DNA from: Methanofollis aquaemaris
GTDB lineage: Archaea > Halobacteriota > Methanomicrobia > Methanomicrobiales > Methanofollaceae
Direction of reading: 5' to 3'
Length of the DNA stretch: 64,000 nt
NCBI RefSeq assembly: GCF_017357525.1
Contig: NZ_CP036172.1
Coordinates: forward strand, 620,001 to 684,000
The notes beneath the pieces are model-generated. The model was not told the DNA's origin, did no database searches, and saw only the letters and a list, made by a program, of their open reading frames with translations. The position numbers were made by a program, and so were the translations under genes. This document shows positions 16,871 through 26,003 of this stretch, one piece after another; position 1 is the stretch's first letter, and every line of letters starts with the position of its first letter.

Positions 16871-18592
16871 ATGAACAGAAGGACCAGGATGTGGTCATTC
16901 TCCATATTCATGATACTGTTGCTGGTGAGTATGGTGACAGGAGCAAGTGCAGATTCTCTTTCAGAATCTCCAGACGACAAACAGATTTTTGAAGAAAAAG
17001 CCCTCAAAGTGGTTTCTGAAAGGGGTGCTATTCCCATAGAACAACTGGAGATCCGTCATTCGACGGTAGCGCAGTCTCCTCTCACCGGTGAAAAAATCTA
17101 CTCATTTAAGATGAGGGATACGCAGTCCGGGACGTATTATTCAATCAGTCTGGACGAGAATCTGAATGCCGTGGATCTCGATCGGGTTGCAGAAACCGAT
17201 CATGCAGAGGATCTGGATCGATATGGAAAGTTCTCTCCGGATCTATACAAAAAATTCCTGACAGCAGACCCGGATGAGAATATATCCGTATGGATCTGGA
17301 TGACCGAACCGGAGAACATGCTTGAGATCGAAAGAGACACGAGCGACGAAAGAGAAAAAGAATTGCGCGCGTCCCGAATTGAAATGTATCTCTCGCATGA
17401 AAAGCCGGTGATCGATCGTCTCAGGGCGGAGGGGATCGAGATCACCTACGCCAGCAAACTCTCTCCGTCGATCTTTGCCGACCTGCCTCCTGATATGATA
17501 CTCGAACTGAGCACAAGACCTGATATCATATCGATCGCCCCCTCGGGATCGGGTGAAGTCGAAAGAGAGGCAGAGGAACCGGCGGTGAATGCACCCGATG
17601 TCAGGAGTCGAGGATGGTGCTCCAACACCACATCGAGGTTCGATGTCGACGACCATGCGATATGGCCAGCGGGGTTGCACGCCCTTATCAACCGGATCAG
17701 GGCAGTGCAAACGGGATTTTCACCGCCGGAAAACCTCTCCGCAACTCCCCCTCTCCCTCTTGAAACTCCTCCGTCCCCTACTCCCACACTCCACGACGAC
17801 CGTGGCGTCAGGGTGTTCACCGATCACGAGTCGTACTATATCGGCGGCATCGTGACATTCGGGATCGAGAATAACGGACATAAAAATATCGAGTTCCTGT
17901 ACGGTGCCCCCGCCGGCGCCCAGATAAAACAGAACGGCACCTGGATCAGTTTCAGGGCATTTGGCGTGAATATGGGGCCGACAGAAAATATCTGGTCTGT
18001 TCATCCCGGCGAAACGAAAACGTTCATGTGGGATACCAGTAAAGGCTGCCGGATCGCCGACAAAAAGATGACAACCCCACCCCCTGGTCAGTACAGAATC
18101 GTCTTTCACGGGGGTTTTGCATCCGATGAGTTTACCCTCATGGAGAGGCCAGAAGGCGAACCTGAGATGTACAACATATCCACCTTCTCAGACGGTTCCC
18201 ACCTGGAGATCGTCACCGATGAAACATCGTACTCTGCCGGGGACGTCGTCACGTTCCAGGTCATAAACAATGGTGCTGAAGAAAGTCGTTTTCCTTCAAA
18301 CACCCCTCTCGAAATCCAGACGAAGAAAAACGGCAACTGGGCCCCTGCCGATATTCTCCCCTGCACAGACTATCATATAATGGCTAAAGGATGGAATCTT
18401 CAACCAGGTGAGAAGAAAACGTACTGGTGGGACACAGGCGGCACAAAATGCGAATCCAGGTTAGAGGAGAACATGACCACACCTCCGGGGATATACCGGA
18501 TTGTCCTCAGGTTCGGTACCTACAAAGGCCCCATCGAGTTCGTATCCGGGGAGTTCACCATTCAAGAGGAGATCCGAACAGGAGATCTATGA
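16871..18592 (+). CDS. Secreted protein with subtilase-propeptide-like and two BsuPI-like domains
   Basis: A 573-residue exported protein with a signal peptide ending near residue 27. Residues about 110-225 (KPVIDRLRAEGIEITYASKL...ELSTRPDIISIAP) look like the I9 inhibitor/propeptide of subtilisin-type proteases, but no catalytic Asp/His/Ser domain follows. Instead a low-complexity Pro-rich linker leads to two repeats of about 120 residues, near 315-425 and 445-565. Both have the pattern 'SYYxGxxVTFxIxNNG ... PGExKTFMWDT ... PPGxYRIVF', resembling the BsuPI proteinase-inhibitor fold. An extracellular protease inhibitor, or a relic of a secreted protease, are the two readings. The next gene overlaps its stop (ATGA). 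Confidence 0.7.
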   Translation: MNRRTRMWSFSIFMILLLVSMVTGASADSLSESPDDKQIFEEKALKVVSERGAIPIEQLEIRHSTVAQSPLTGEKIYSFKMRDTQSGTYYSISLDENLNAVDLDRVAETDHAEDLDRYGKFSPDLYKKFLTADPDENISVWIWMTEPENMLEIERDTSDEREKELRASRIEMYLSHEKPVIDRLRAEGIEITYASKLSPSIFADLPPDMILELSTRPDIISIAPSGSGEVEREAEEPAVNAPDVRSRGWCSNTTSRFDVDDHAIWPAGLHALINRIRAVQTGFSPPENLSATPPLPLETPPSPTPTLHDDRGVRVFTDHESYYIGGIVTFGIENNGHKNIEFLYGAPAGAQIKQNGTWISFRAFGVNMGPTENIWSVHPGETKTFMWDTSKGCRIADKKMTTPPPGQYRIVFHGGFASDEFTLMERPEGEPEMYNISTFSDGSHLEIVTDETSYSAGDVVTFQVINNGAEESRFPSNTPLEIQTKKNGNWAPADILPCTDYHIMAKGWNLQPGEKKTYWWDTGGTKCESRLEENMTTPPGIYRIVLRFGTYKGPIEFVSGEFTIQEEIRTGDL

Positions 18593-19177
18593 GAGGACGG
18601 CGAGAAAATACAAAACCTATCACTTCTACTACTATTTCTGATTCTGATCTCAGTCGTAGGGTGCTGTGTCGAGGAGGAGACGGAGACGATCTCTCCTCCT
18701 GCAACCACCCCCGAACCGGCATCGACCGCGGAAGAACAGTACGGCATCGATCTCTCCACGATCCCTGTGGACACTCCCGAACTTATCACGACAAACGGAT
18801 CCTCTATCGCCGGGATCGCGCTTCACGACAAAAGAGCACAGGAACTGATCAGGCGCGGTGGAATTCCGGAAAAAATTGCGGTGATATTTCATTCATGTCC
18901 GCGAGATGATCCCTGCTGCGATCGAGATCCGAAACTCTTCATCAGGTACCGGGACATCCTCTTCGCCTTCACCGTCGATGAACAGGCCGGAGAAGTACGA
19001 GGCGGAGGTGCGGAGGTACCGAACTCTCCGGATCGGAACAAACCCTACCCGACCTATTGTAAAATCAGGGATAATGCCAACCGTACAGATTCCGTTTATC
19101 TGGGCAATGACCTGATGATGAAATATGACGACACGTCATTCCTCTTCTTCAACGAATCGTTTGAGCGGGTACCGTGA
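18589..19177 (+). CDS. Lipoprotein gene with an apparent one-base frameshift at its start
   Basis: An ATG overlapping the previous stop (ATGA at 18589) begins MRGRRE, then a one-base shift in the run GAAAA (18604-18608) is needed to enter the frame encoding a signal peptide (LSLLLLFLILISVVG) with lipobox cysteine. That frame continues without a stop to 19177, giving about 195 residues. Without the shift the first normal start is GTG at 18767, which would lose the signal peptide and yield 136 residues. The mature part holds CPRDDPCCDRDPKLF and a mostly polar C-terminus; no family is recognised. It may be a real mutation or a sequencing error. Confidence 0.6.
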
Positions 19178-19819
19178 ACAGAAGAGATACCACGAGAAAA
19201 AAAAACTCGTTCGCCATTCTTCTGGTGCTTACCGTCCTGCGGTGAGCATCTCCGCGACGAAGTGCCAAAATGATCGGTTCTCAGGAGCATCGAAGCGATC
19301 GGTGAGAAGTTCTCTTCACCCCGGCGCACCGATCCGGGAAGGCACGGGATCAATCCTCACATCTTTTTCCTGGAGAGAAGAACTCATAAGCAAACACTAT
19401 ATTCGATGATCATCATACTGACCTCCATAGACCCCTGAACAACAGTCCCACCGCATGCCGACGAGGAAATGCATCGCCGTCTTGTTTGCACCTGTGCACC
19501 GGATTACACCGATTTTGCACTCCGCCAATGCCATCGAATAAGAGATCTTTTGAGCCCTATTCATCCATCAAAGCATATTAACCGGGATTTGATCCTCATG
19601 TGCACCCGGATCCCGATCGCACGCACACCCTCACAGAGACCCCGACCGATCGAGCGTGTCGGGTGCTCCCTCAATCCGGTGCAATCTAGTACTATAGGAG
19701 AGAGAGATCTCTCTCCTCTCTCTAGAATAGGTACTCTAAGCCCGTTCCTCCGTCCGCTTTCATTGCACTTTTCCGGTGCAACTTCGGTGCAACCAGGGTG
19801 CAAACGTGCAACCGCCACC
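19178..19819. other. Intergenic region rich in TGCA hexamers
   Basis: This lies between two convergent genes. Ten TTGCAC, GTGCAC or GTGCAA hexamers occur between 19486 and 19811 (starts at 19486, 19494, 19515, 19600, 19679, 19763, 19776, 19787, 19798 and 19806). The four at 19776-19806 are same-strand copies spaced 11, 11 and 8 bases apart. No coding potential is convincing. Confidence 0.5.
19697..19716. other. Perfect 8-bp stem-loop between convergent genes
   Basis: GGAGAGAG (19697-19704) pairs perfectly with CTCTCTCC (19709-19716) around a four-base loop. Its location between the ends of two convergent transcripts fits an RNA 3'-end or transcript-stabilising structure, but archaeal terminators do not need hairpins, so the role is open. 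Confidence 0.4.
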
Positions 19820-20614
19820 CTAATACCCGGTCGCATAATACCACCCGCCCTCTTCCCTGATATGCACCGGCACATCGAAGAGCCCGCCGATCACCCCGTC
19901 GGTCAGCACCTCCTCCTTCGGACCGTCCCCATATACCCGCCCGTCCTTCATCATGACCACCCGTGAGATCTCGGGGATGATGTCGTGGAGATTGTGGGTG
20001 ACCAGGATCACGCCGGTGCCCGAGCAGGCGATCTTTCGCAGCACCGAGCGGAAAGAATGGAGAGCGTGGAGGTCGAGGCCTGCGGTGGGTTCGTCGAGGA
20101 TGAGTGCTGTCGGGTCATGGACCAGCGCCCGCCCGATCAGGAAACGCCGCGCCTCGCCGGTGGACATCTCCGTCATGGGACGGTTGCCGAGGTGCTCGAC
20201 CTCCAGGAACCCGAGGACTTCGTCGGCCCGCTCCTCCATCGCGGCGGTGACCTCGTGATGGTAGAGCCCGACGCTGGCGAAGAACCCGGAGAGGACCACC
20301 TCGCGCCCGGTGATCTTCCGGGAAAAAGTGAACTGCAGGTCGGGCGATACGATGCCGAGCATGGAGCGAAGTCCGCTCACGTCCCATACTTCCTGCCCGA
20401 GGATTTTGAATCGCCGACCCTCCTGCATCAACGGATAATACTCGCGGGTGATCGTCCTGATCAGCGACGACTTCCCCGCACCGTTCGGCCCGAGGACCGC
20501 AAGGTGCTCGCCGGCACCGACCGTGAGGGAGAGGGAGTCGAGGACTTTTTTGTCCCCTCTCATCACGGTGAGGTCGGCAAAGTTCAGCAACGGCGGCGAG
20601 TGCGGGGCCTTCAT
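19820..20614 (-). CDS. Orphan ABC transporter ATP-binding protein (COG1119/ModF-like)
   Basis: A 264-residue ABC ATPase with Walker A GPNGAGKSS, Q-loop region (GIVSPDLQFTF), signature MSTGEARRFL, Walker B ALILDEPTAGLD and switch histidine VTHNLHD. The signature MSTGE, in place of LSGGQ, and the overall spacing fit the COG1119 group that includes ModF-type proteins. No permease or binding protein is next to it, so its partner cannot be named; the group also contains soluble non-transport ATPases. It is divergent from the methyltransferase gene. Confidence 0.85.
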   Translation of the reverse strand: MKAPHSPPLLNFADLTVMRGDKKVLDSLSLTVGAGEHLAVLGPNGAGKSSLIRTITREYYPLMQEGRRFKILGQEVWDVSGLRSMLGIVSPDLQFTFSRKITGREVVLSGFFASVGLYHHEVTAAMEERADEVLGFLEVEHLGNRPMTEMSTGEARRFLIGRALVHDPTALILDEPTAGLDLHALHSFRSVLRKIACSGTGVILVTHNLHDIIPEISRVVMMKDGRVYGDGPKEEVLTDGVIGGLFDVPVHIREEGGWYYATGY

Positions 20615-20715
20615 GATACTCTGATCTCAGGTCTGTCCTGATACCCGTTGCGGTGGCGGGTACGCACCCTCACCGCAGGACTCAAGCCTCCTCACATCCT
20701 ATGATATTATATAAC

Positions 20716-21300
20716 ATGTCCCTCTTCTCACGCTCCCCCGACGACCAGGTCTACCAGCCCGCGGAGGACACCTTCCTCCTGCGTGACGCCGCCCTCGACG
20801 AAGTGCGGCCCGACGACCGCGTCCTCGAAGTGGGGTGCGGGAGCGGGACGGTGATCGCCGCCCTCAGGGAGCGGGCCGCCGCTGTCGTCGCCACCGACAT
20901 CAACCCCCATGCGGTCGGGGCCGGGCAGTCCCTCGGCGTCGAGACAGTGCGCACCGACCTCTTCGCGGGTTTGAAGGGGCCCTTCGACCTCGTCCTCTTC
21001 AATCCCCCCTACCTCCCGACCCTGCCGGAGGAGCGGATCGACGACTGGCTGGAGTATGCGCTGGACGGCGGCCCGACCGGACGGGTAACCATCGAGCGGT
21101 TTGCCGAAGAGGTCGGGCGGGTGCTCGCCCCCTACGGAAGGATCCTCCTCCTCATCTCCTCGCTCACCGGGCCCGACGAGGTGAGGCAACTCTTCGCGGA
21201 CCTCGGCTACACCGTACTCCTTGTCGCACGCGAGGAGGTCGAGGGGGAAGAACTGCTGGTGCTGCGGATCAGCCGAGACCTCTGCACCTGCCGTGCGTGA
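20716..21300 (+). CDS. HemK/PrmC-like class I methyltransferase
   Basis: A 194-residue SAM-dependent methyltransferase. It has the N-terminal signature VYQPAEDTFLL, the SAM-binding motif VLEVGCGSG, acidic motif II (ATDINPHAV) and catalytic NPPY (LFNPPYLPT). This architecture matches the archaeal/eukaryotic Mtq2 (HEMK2) group, which methylates glutamine in the GGQ motif of release factor aRF1; that substrate is inferred from family. In-frame ATGs at 20701 and earlier are possible, but MSLFSRSPDDQVYQPAED is the usual family N-terminus. A strong TATA-like string (ATATTATATAAC) lies immediately upstream of this ATG. Confidence 0.87.
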   Translation: MSLFSRSPDDQVYQPAEDTFLLRDAALDEVRPDDRVLEVGCGSGTVIAALRERAAAVVATDINPHAVGAGQSLGVETVRTDLFAGLKGPFDLVLFNPPYLPTLPEERIDDWLEYALDGGPTGRVTIERFAEEVGRVLAPYGRILLLISSLTGPDEVRQLFADLGYTVLLVAREEVEGEELLVLRISRDLCTCRA

Positions 21301-21305
21301 CCGGG

Positions 21306-22175
21306 TCAGTGAGAGGCGTCAGGCTGTCCTGGCTGAGTCAGCCCATCCTCAGCACCACTCACATACTCCTCCTCGCTCCCTGGCTGATCGTCGATGCACC
21401 GCCCACAGTGCGGGCAGATACGCTTTTTCTCATGCCGGTTTTTGATCTCGTCACCGAAGGCCGAGGCAAGGATCCCGGCCGGGAGCGCGAACATCCCGAT
21501 CCCCAGGATCGCGATAAAACCGCCGAGGAGTTTGCCGAACGGGGTGATCGGGTAGACGTCCCCATACCCGACGGTGGTGAGCGTCGCCACCGCCCACCAC
21601 ATCGCCATCGGGATGCTGGAGAAGGCCTCGGGCTGGGCATTATGCTCGACACAATACATCACGGTCGAGGTGAGGACAAGGAGGACGACGAGGACAAATC
21701 CGACAACGACGAGTGCCTCCTTCTCAGCCTTAACGACCCGCTCAAGCATTTTGAGAGCCTCGGAATACCGATAGAGTTTGAAGAGCCGAAAGACTCTGAG
21801 CAGGCGCAGCATCCGCAGTACCCTGAGGTCGAGAGGGATGATCATCGGCAGATAGAAGGGCAGGATGGCGACGAGATCGATGATCGCCATGGGGGACGCG
21901 GCAAAACGCACCCGGCCACCCGGACCCACAAACCCGGGGTTGCAGGGCGCCGTCCAGAGGCGGAGGGCGTACTCCGCCGTGAAGATCGCAACCGAGAAGA
22001 TCTCGAACCAGTCGAAGAAGAACTGATACCTCAGATAGAGGAACGCATCGGTTCCCAGGACGACGGCGGCCACGTTGGCGACGATGAGGGCGACGATAAA
22101 AGTGTTGAACACCTTACCCGCCGTACCTCCTTCGTCGGTCCCTTCAAGGATGTTATAAAGTCGGTACCTGGACAT
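21306..22175 (-). CDS. Voltage-gated potassium channel (Kv/KvAP-like)
   Basis: A 289-residue six-helix cation channel. S1 to S3 lie at about residues 22-110. S4 is an arginine ladder (RVLRMLRLLRVFRLFKLYRY), S5 follows at about 150-172, and the pore loop has the K+ selectivity filter TTVGYGD, followed by S6 (LLGGFIAILGIGMFALPAGIL). After S6 comes a CPHCGRC metal-binding-like knuckle and a short acidic tail of about 30 residues, which is not standard for the family. It convergently faces the methyltransferase gene with a 5-base gap. Confidence 0.9.
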   Translation of the reverse strand: MSRYRLYNILEGTDEGGTAGKVFNTFIVALIVANVAAVVLGTDAFLYLRYQFFFDWFEIFSVAIFTAEYALRLWTAPCNPGFVGPGGRVRFAASPMAIIDLVAILPFYLPMIIPLDLRVLRMLRLLRVFRLFKLYRYSEALKMLERVVKAEKEALVVVGFVLVVLLVLTSTVMYCVEHNAQPEAFSSIPMAMWWAVATLTTVGYGDVYPITPFGKLLGGFIAILGIGMFALPAGILASAFGDEIKNRHEKKRICPHCGRCIDDQPGSEEEYVSGAEDGLTQPGQPDASH

Positions 22176-22273
22176 ATCCTGCAGTACCAGTCCACGTTCA
22201 TCAAAAAGGGATTTGTGATCTCGATCAGGGAGGGCGACGACCCGGAAGGGAGAAGAAAACTTCTCTCCGACCC

Positions 22274-22555
22274 TCAGGCTCCCATCACTGTCAGCATCCT
22301 GCGAAGGATCCCGACGAGATAATTCAGCGCGATGAAGACGAGAAGGAGGAACCCGATGATCTTGATCCAGCGGTAGACCGAACCCGATTTTTCCGCCCCG
22401 GCCCCATCTTCCTCAGACAGCGGCGGAAGTTCCTCATCCGACTCGACGACAAAGGAACCGGTGTACCCGCACCGCTTGCACCGGTACCTCGTGCCTGCAT
22501 ACCCCCCGAGCACCTGGTAGAGGTCGGTGCTCCCGCACTTCGGACACCTGAGCAT
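22274..22555 (-). CDS. Small zinc-ribbon membrane protein
   Basis: A 93-residue protein: an N-terminal zinc ribbon (CPKC near residue 4, CKRC near 26), an acidic linker rich in E, and one transmembrane helix (IIGFLLLVFIALNYLVGIL) near residues 67-85. The topology suggests a cytoplasmic zinc ribbon tethered to the membrane. No specific function is known to me. It lies upstream of the channel gene on the same strand and is divergent from leuC. Confidence 0.8.
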   Translation of the reverse strand: MLRCPKCGSTDLYQVLGGYAGTRYRCKRCGYTGSFVVESDEELPPLSEEDGAGAEKSGSVYRWIKIIGFLLLVFIALNYLVGILRRMLTVMGA

Positions 22556-22639
22556 GGAAGCACCTCACCCCCTACCGCCATCAATCTTCCGTCGCCCAAA
22601 GGTTGAAACCCCCACAGAAACCATGAAGGGTGATCATCC

Positions 22640-23893
22640 ATGGGTGCGACGCTTGTCGAGAAGATCTTCTCCTCCCGGTGCGACCGGGGGGTACGGGCAG
22701 GCGAGGTGGTGATGGCCCCGGTGGACCGGGCAATGGTCCACGACATCACCGGCCCCCTCGCCGTCAGAGTGTTCAAAGAGATGGATGGAGAGCAGGTCTT
22801 CGATCCGGCACGGATCGTGATGCTCTTCGACCACCAGGTTCCGGCCGACTCAGTTCCGGCGGCCGAGAACCAGCAGTTCATGCGGGAGTTCGCCCGCGAG
22901 CAGGAGATCCACAACTACGACCTTCGCGAGGGCGTCTGTCACCAGGTGCTCATGGAGAAGGGACATGCCGCTCCGGGAGAGATCATTGTCGGTTCGGACT
23001 CGCACACCTGCACCTACGGAGCCGCAGGAGCGTTTGCGACCGGCATCGGGTCGACCGACATGGGCTTCGTCCTCAAGTTCGGCGCCCTCTACTTCAGAGT
23101 GCCCGAATCGATCGAGGTCACAGTGAGCGGCACCTTCGCCCCCCGCGTCGGGGCAAAAGATCTCATCCTCTCCATCGCCGGCGACATCGGCGCGGGCGGC
23201 GCCACCTACCAGGCGCTTGAATTCTGCGGAGAGACCATCGAGACGATGCCGATGACTGGACGGATGACCTGCTGCAACATGGCCATCGAGATGGGCGCAA
23301 AGGCAGGTATCGTCCCACCCGACGCCGTCACCAGGGAATACGTGCAGGCCAGGCGGCCCGGTGCGGAGATCGCCGACCTCGCCCCCGACCGGGACGCCGT
23401 CTATGCCGACCGCCGCGCATACGACGTCACCGATCTCGTCCCGCAGGTCGCGGTCCCCCACAATGTGGACCATGTCGTCGACGTCGGCGAGGTCGCCGGG
23501 ACTCACATCGACCAGGTCTTCATCGGTTCGTGCACGAACGGTCGGTATGAGGACTTCGTCGAGGCCGCCGAAGTGCTCGGCGACCGGAAATTCTCCGACG
23601 ACATACGGGTGATCGTCGTCCCGGCCTCGAAGGAAGAGTACCTCAAGACCCTCAGGGCCGGACTGATCGAAAAATTCGTCGAAGCGGGTGCGCTTGTCGA
23701 GGCGCCGTGCTGCGGCCCGTGCATGGGCGGGGCCTTCGGGCTCCTCGCCCCCGGCGAGGTCTCGCTCTCCACCTCGAACCGCAACTTCAGGGGACGGCAG
23801 GGGAGCACCGAGGCGGAGGTCTACCTCTGCTCGCCGGCGACAGCGGCGGCGAGCGCGATCACCGGCGCGATCACCGACCCGAGGGAGTTGTGA
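22640..23893 (+). CDS. leuC: 3-isopropylmalate dehydratase large subunit (aconitase family)
   Basis: This is the large subunit of an aconitase-type hydro-lyase that isomerises 2-isopropylmalate to 3-isopropylmalate in leucine synthesis. It has 417 residues, carries the substrate loop GSDSHTCTYG and the iron-sulfur cysteines (IGSCTNGRYED, then CCGPCMGG near the C-terminus). Archaeal members of this subfamily also include homoaconitase (coenzyme B synthesis), and the two are hard to separate by eye. Together with leuD and leuB directly downstream this forms a three-gene operon; leuD starts only a few bases after the stop. Confidence 0.88.
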   Translation: MGATLVEKIFSSRCDRGVRAGEVVMAPVDRAMVHDITGPLAVRVFKEMDGEQVFDPARIVMLFDHQVPADSVPAAENQQFMREFAREQEIHNYDLREGVCHQVLMEKGHAAPGEIIVGSDSHTCTYGAAGAFATGIGSTDMGFVLKFGALYFRVPESIEVTVSGTFAPRVGAKDLILSIAGDIGAGGATYQALEFCGETIETMPMTGRMTCCNMAIEMGAKAGIVPPDAVTREYVQARRPGAEIADLAPDRDAVYADRRAYDVTDLVPQVAVPHNVDHVVDVGEVAGTHIDQVFIGSCTNGRYEDFVEAAEVLGDRKFSDDIRVIVVPASKEEYLKTLRAGLIEKFVEAGALVEAPCCGPCMGGAFGLLAPGEVSLSTSNRNFRGRQGSTEAEVYLCSPATAAASAITGAITDPREL

Positions 23894-23895
23894 AA

Positions 23896-24393
23896 ATGCG
23901 GATCTGGAAATTCGGCGACGACATCGATACTGACGCAATCATCCCGGGGCGGTTCCTCACCGAGTACGAACCCGAAAAACTCGCGGTGCATCTCTTCGAA
24001 GGGACGAGGGACGACTGCAGAACCGGGGTGCAGCCCGGCGACATCATCGTCGCGGGCAAGAACTTCGGCTGCGGCTCCTCCCGCGAGCACGCCCCTCTCG
24101 CCCTCCTCGGCGCGGGGGTGAAGATCGTCGTGGCCGAGTCCTTTGCCAGGATCTTCTACCGCAATGCGGTGAACACCGGGCTCCTCCCCCTGGTCTGTCC
24201 TGACACCGGCGGGCTCGAAGAAGGGCACGAGGCGACGGTCGACATAGACAATGGTGTGTTGACGTCCGACGGCGTCGCCTACCCCATCGAACCGGTGCCG
24301 CCCTTCATGCAGGCGATCATCGATGCCGGCGGACTGGTCGAATATGCAAAAGAGATGAAGGAGGTGGAATTATGTACAGGGTCGCAGCGATAG
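23896..24393 (+). CDS. leuD: 3-isopropylmalate dehydratase small subunit
   Basis: The swivel-domain partner of LeuC, 165 residues, with the conserved [13 protein letters not shown] start and the [14 protein letters not shown] motif. The loop after the isoleucine-proline motif, which sets substrate specificity in this family, reads FLTEYEP here, unlike the YLRT loop I recall for methanogen homoaconitase; this favours isopropylmalate, tentatively. The start is ATG at 23896 with GAGGGA about 8 bases upstream; a GTG two codons earlier sits too close to it. The 3' end overlaps leuB by 22 bases, so translation is likely coupled. Confidence 0.88.
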   Translation: MRIWKFGDDIDTDAIIPGRFLTEYEPEKLAVHLFEGTRDDCRTGVQPGDIIVAGKNFGCGSSREHAPLALLGAGVKIVVAESFARIFYRNAVNTGLLPLVCPDTGGLEEGHEATVDIDNGVLTSDGVAYPIEPVPPFMQAIIDAGGLVEYAKEMKEVELCTGSQR

Positions 24394-25484
24394 GCGGCGA
24401 CGGCATCGGCCCCGAGATCCTCGACGAGGGCAAAAAAGTCCTCGATGCCGCGGGGGAGCGGTACGGTTTCGATATCGACTGGACCGACTTCGATATCGGG
24501 GCCGAGCGGTACCTGGAGACCGGCGTGCTGGTCACCGAGGAGGAACTCAAAGAAATCTCCGGATACCCGGCGATCTATTTCGGGTCCATCGGCGACGAGC
24601 GCGTGAAGCCCGGCATCCTGGAGAAGGGGATCCTCCTCAAGATGCGGTTCTCCTTCGACGAGTACGTGAACCTCAGGCCGATCCGTCTCCTGCACGGGAT
24701 CCAGAGCCCGCTCGTCGGCAAGGGGCCTGAAGACATCGACTTCGTCGTGGTGCGCGAGAACACCGAGGACTTCTATGTCGGGATCGGGTCGCGCTTCAGG
24801 CAGAGTGAGAAAAAGGAACTCGAGGTCGTCAGGGACCTGTACTCGGTGAAGTTCGGTCTCGACGTCGAGAGCGACGCCGAGGAGATCGCCTACCAGATCG
24901 GCGTCCTCTCCCGCGAGGGCTGCCGGCGGGTGATGGAGTACGCCTTCGACCTCGCCGAACGGCGGCAGCGACGGGTGGCTTCGGTCGACAAGGCGAACGT
25001 CCTCTCCGATGTCTACGGGCTCTGGCGGGAGGTCTTCTCCGAGGTCGAGGGGCGCCACCCCGGCGTGGCGACCGAGCTCACCTTCGTCGACGCCGTGACG
25101 ATGTGGTTTGTCAAGAACCCGGAGTGGTTCGATGTCGTGGTCACCCCGAACATGTTCGGCGACATCGTCACCGATCTCGGAGCGATGATCCAGGGCGGTC
25201 TCGGCCTCGCGCCGGGCGGGAACATCAACCCGACGGGCACTTCGATGTTCGAGCCCATCCATGGTTCGGCCCCGAAGTACCGGGGCCTCGGCGTCGCCAA
25301 CCCCATCGCCACCATCTGGGCGGGCGCCCTCCTCCTCGACTATCTCGGCGAGCACGAGGCAGCGGAGGGGGTCGTGGAGGCGATCGAGGGGACGATCCGG
25401 GACGGCGTGGTGACCCGCGACCTCGGCGGCGCGGCAAAGACTGCAGACGTCGGCGACCACGTCGCGGCGCTGTTGCGGGGATAA
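24372..25484 (+). CDS. leuB: 3-isopropylmalate dehydrogenase
   Basis: An NAD-dependent beta-decarboxylating dehydrogenase of 370 residues that oxidises 3-isopropylmalate in leucine synthesis. Visible motifs are the N-terminal [10 protein letters not shown], the substrate-binding arginine region VNLRPIRLL and [11 protein letters not shown], the catalytic lysine region VDKANVL, the metal-binding aspartates ([19 protein letters not shown]) and HGSAPKYRG. It starts inside the end of leuD. The paralogous homoisocitrate dehydrogenase (AksF, coenzyme B pathway) has a similar sequence, so assignment rests on context as well. Confidence 0.85.
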   Translation: MYRVAAIGGDGIGPEILDEGKKVLDAAGERYGFDIDWTDFDIGAERYLETGVLVTEEELKEISGYPAIYFGSIGDERVKPGILEKGILLKMRFSFDEYVNLRPIRLLHGIQSPLVGKGPEDIDFVVVRENTEDFYVGIGSRFRQSEKKELEVVRDLYSVKFGLDVESDAEEIAYQIGVLSREGCRRVMEYAFDLAERRQRRVASVDKANVLSDVYGLWREVFSEVEGRHPGVATELTFVDAVTMWFVKNPEWFDVVVTPNMFGDIVTDLGAMIQGGLGLAPGGNINPTGTSMFEPIHGSAPKYRGLGVANPIATIWAGALLLDYLGEHEAAEGVVEAIEGTIRDGVVTRDLGGAAKTADVGDHVAALLRG

Positions 25485-25567
25485 CACAACCTTTTCTTTC
25501 GGGAATGGTGTCCCGGCGTTCCGGAGCCTTATTCCCGGTCATCACTCAAATGTTTGATACTTTTTTC

Positions 25568-25860
25568 GACTCTGTTGAATCAGGCATCAGCCGGGAACGC
25601 GCTTCAGGCATACCGCATGAACATTGTTCTGAGCGACACTTCTGAGTGTGGAAGGATCGACACTGTTGAAGCCCTCAGTTCCTCTTCTCCTGGCCTTGAG
25701 GATACCGGGAACCGAGCACTTCGCCCCCCCCGGCGCGAGAAAACAGTTAGCATTCCTCATCCTTCTGGGGGGTGGCCCGTCTGAACGAAGTGCCTTCCCC
25801 AATACTCGCGCCGGGGGCGCTGCCCCCGGACCCCCGAGATGAAGATCGGGCCGGGAAGGC
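25568..25860 (+). repeat. Dispersed intergenic repeat, copy F
   Basis: The copy begins GACTCTGTTGAATCAGGCAT and closely follows copy A (416-720) throughout, with the same CTCTTCTCCTGGCCTTGAGG segment. It ends in the long hairpin at 25792-25860, whose core GCCGGGGGC/GCCCCCGG is perfect. The rest of 25485-26003 shows no gene; 25861-26003 has no clear features. Confidence 0.75.
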
Positions 25861-26003
25861 AGAGAGATGGCGGTGAATTGGTATCGAACCAGGGCGACTG
25901 TTCAAGCCCTGGATACTTTTGGGATATACTCTTCGTGAGAGAGGCCAGAGATCTCTATTGTTCAGGCACATTCTCGTGGCGACCTTTTGTTCTTGACTCG
26001 CCA

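Noticed and set aside
24372-25484. Assignment as isocitrate or homoisocitrate dehydrogenase
   Set aside because: The gene directly follows and overlaps leuD, and the substrate-binding segment fits the isopropylmalate type; the alternative is noted but not preferred.
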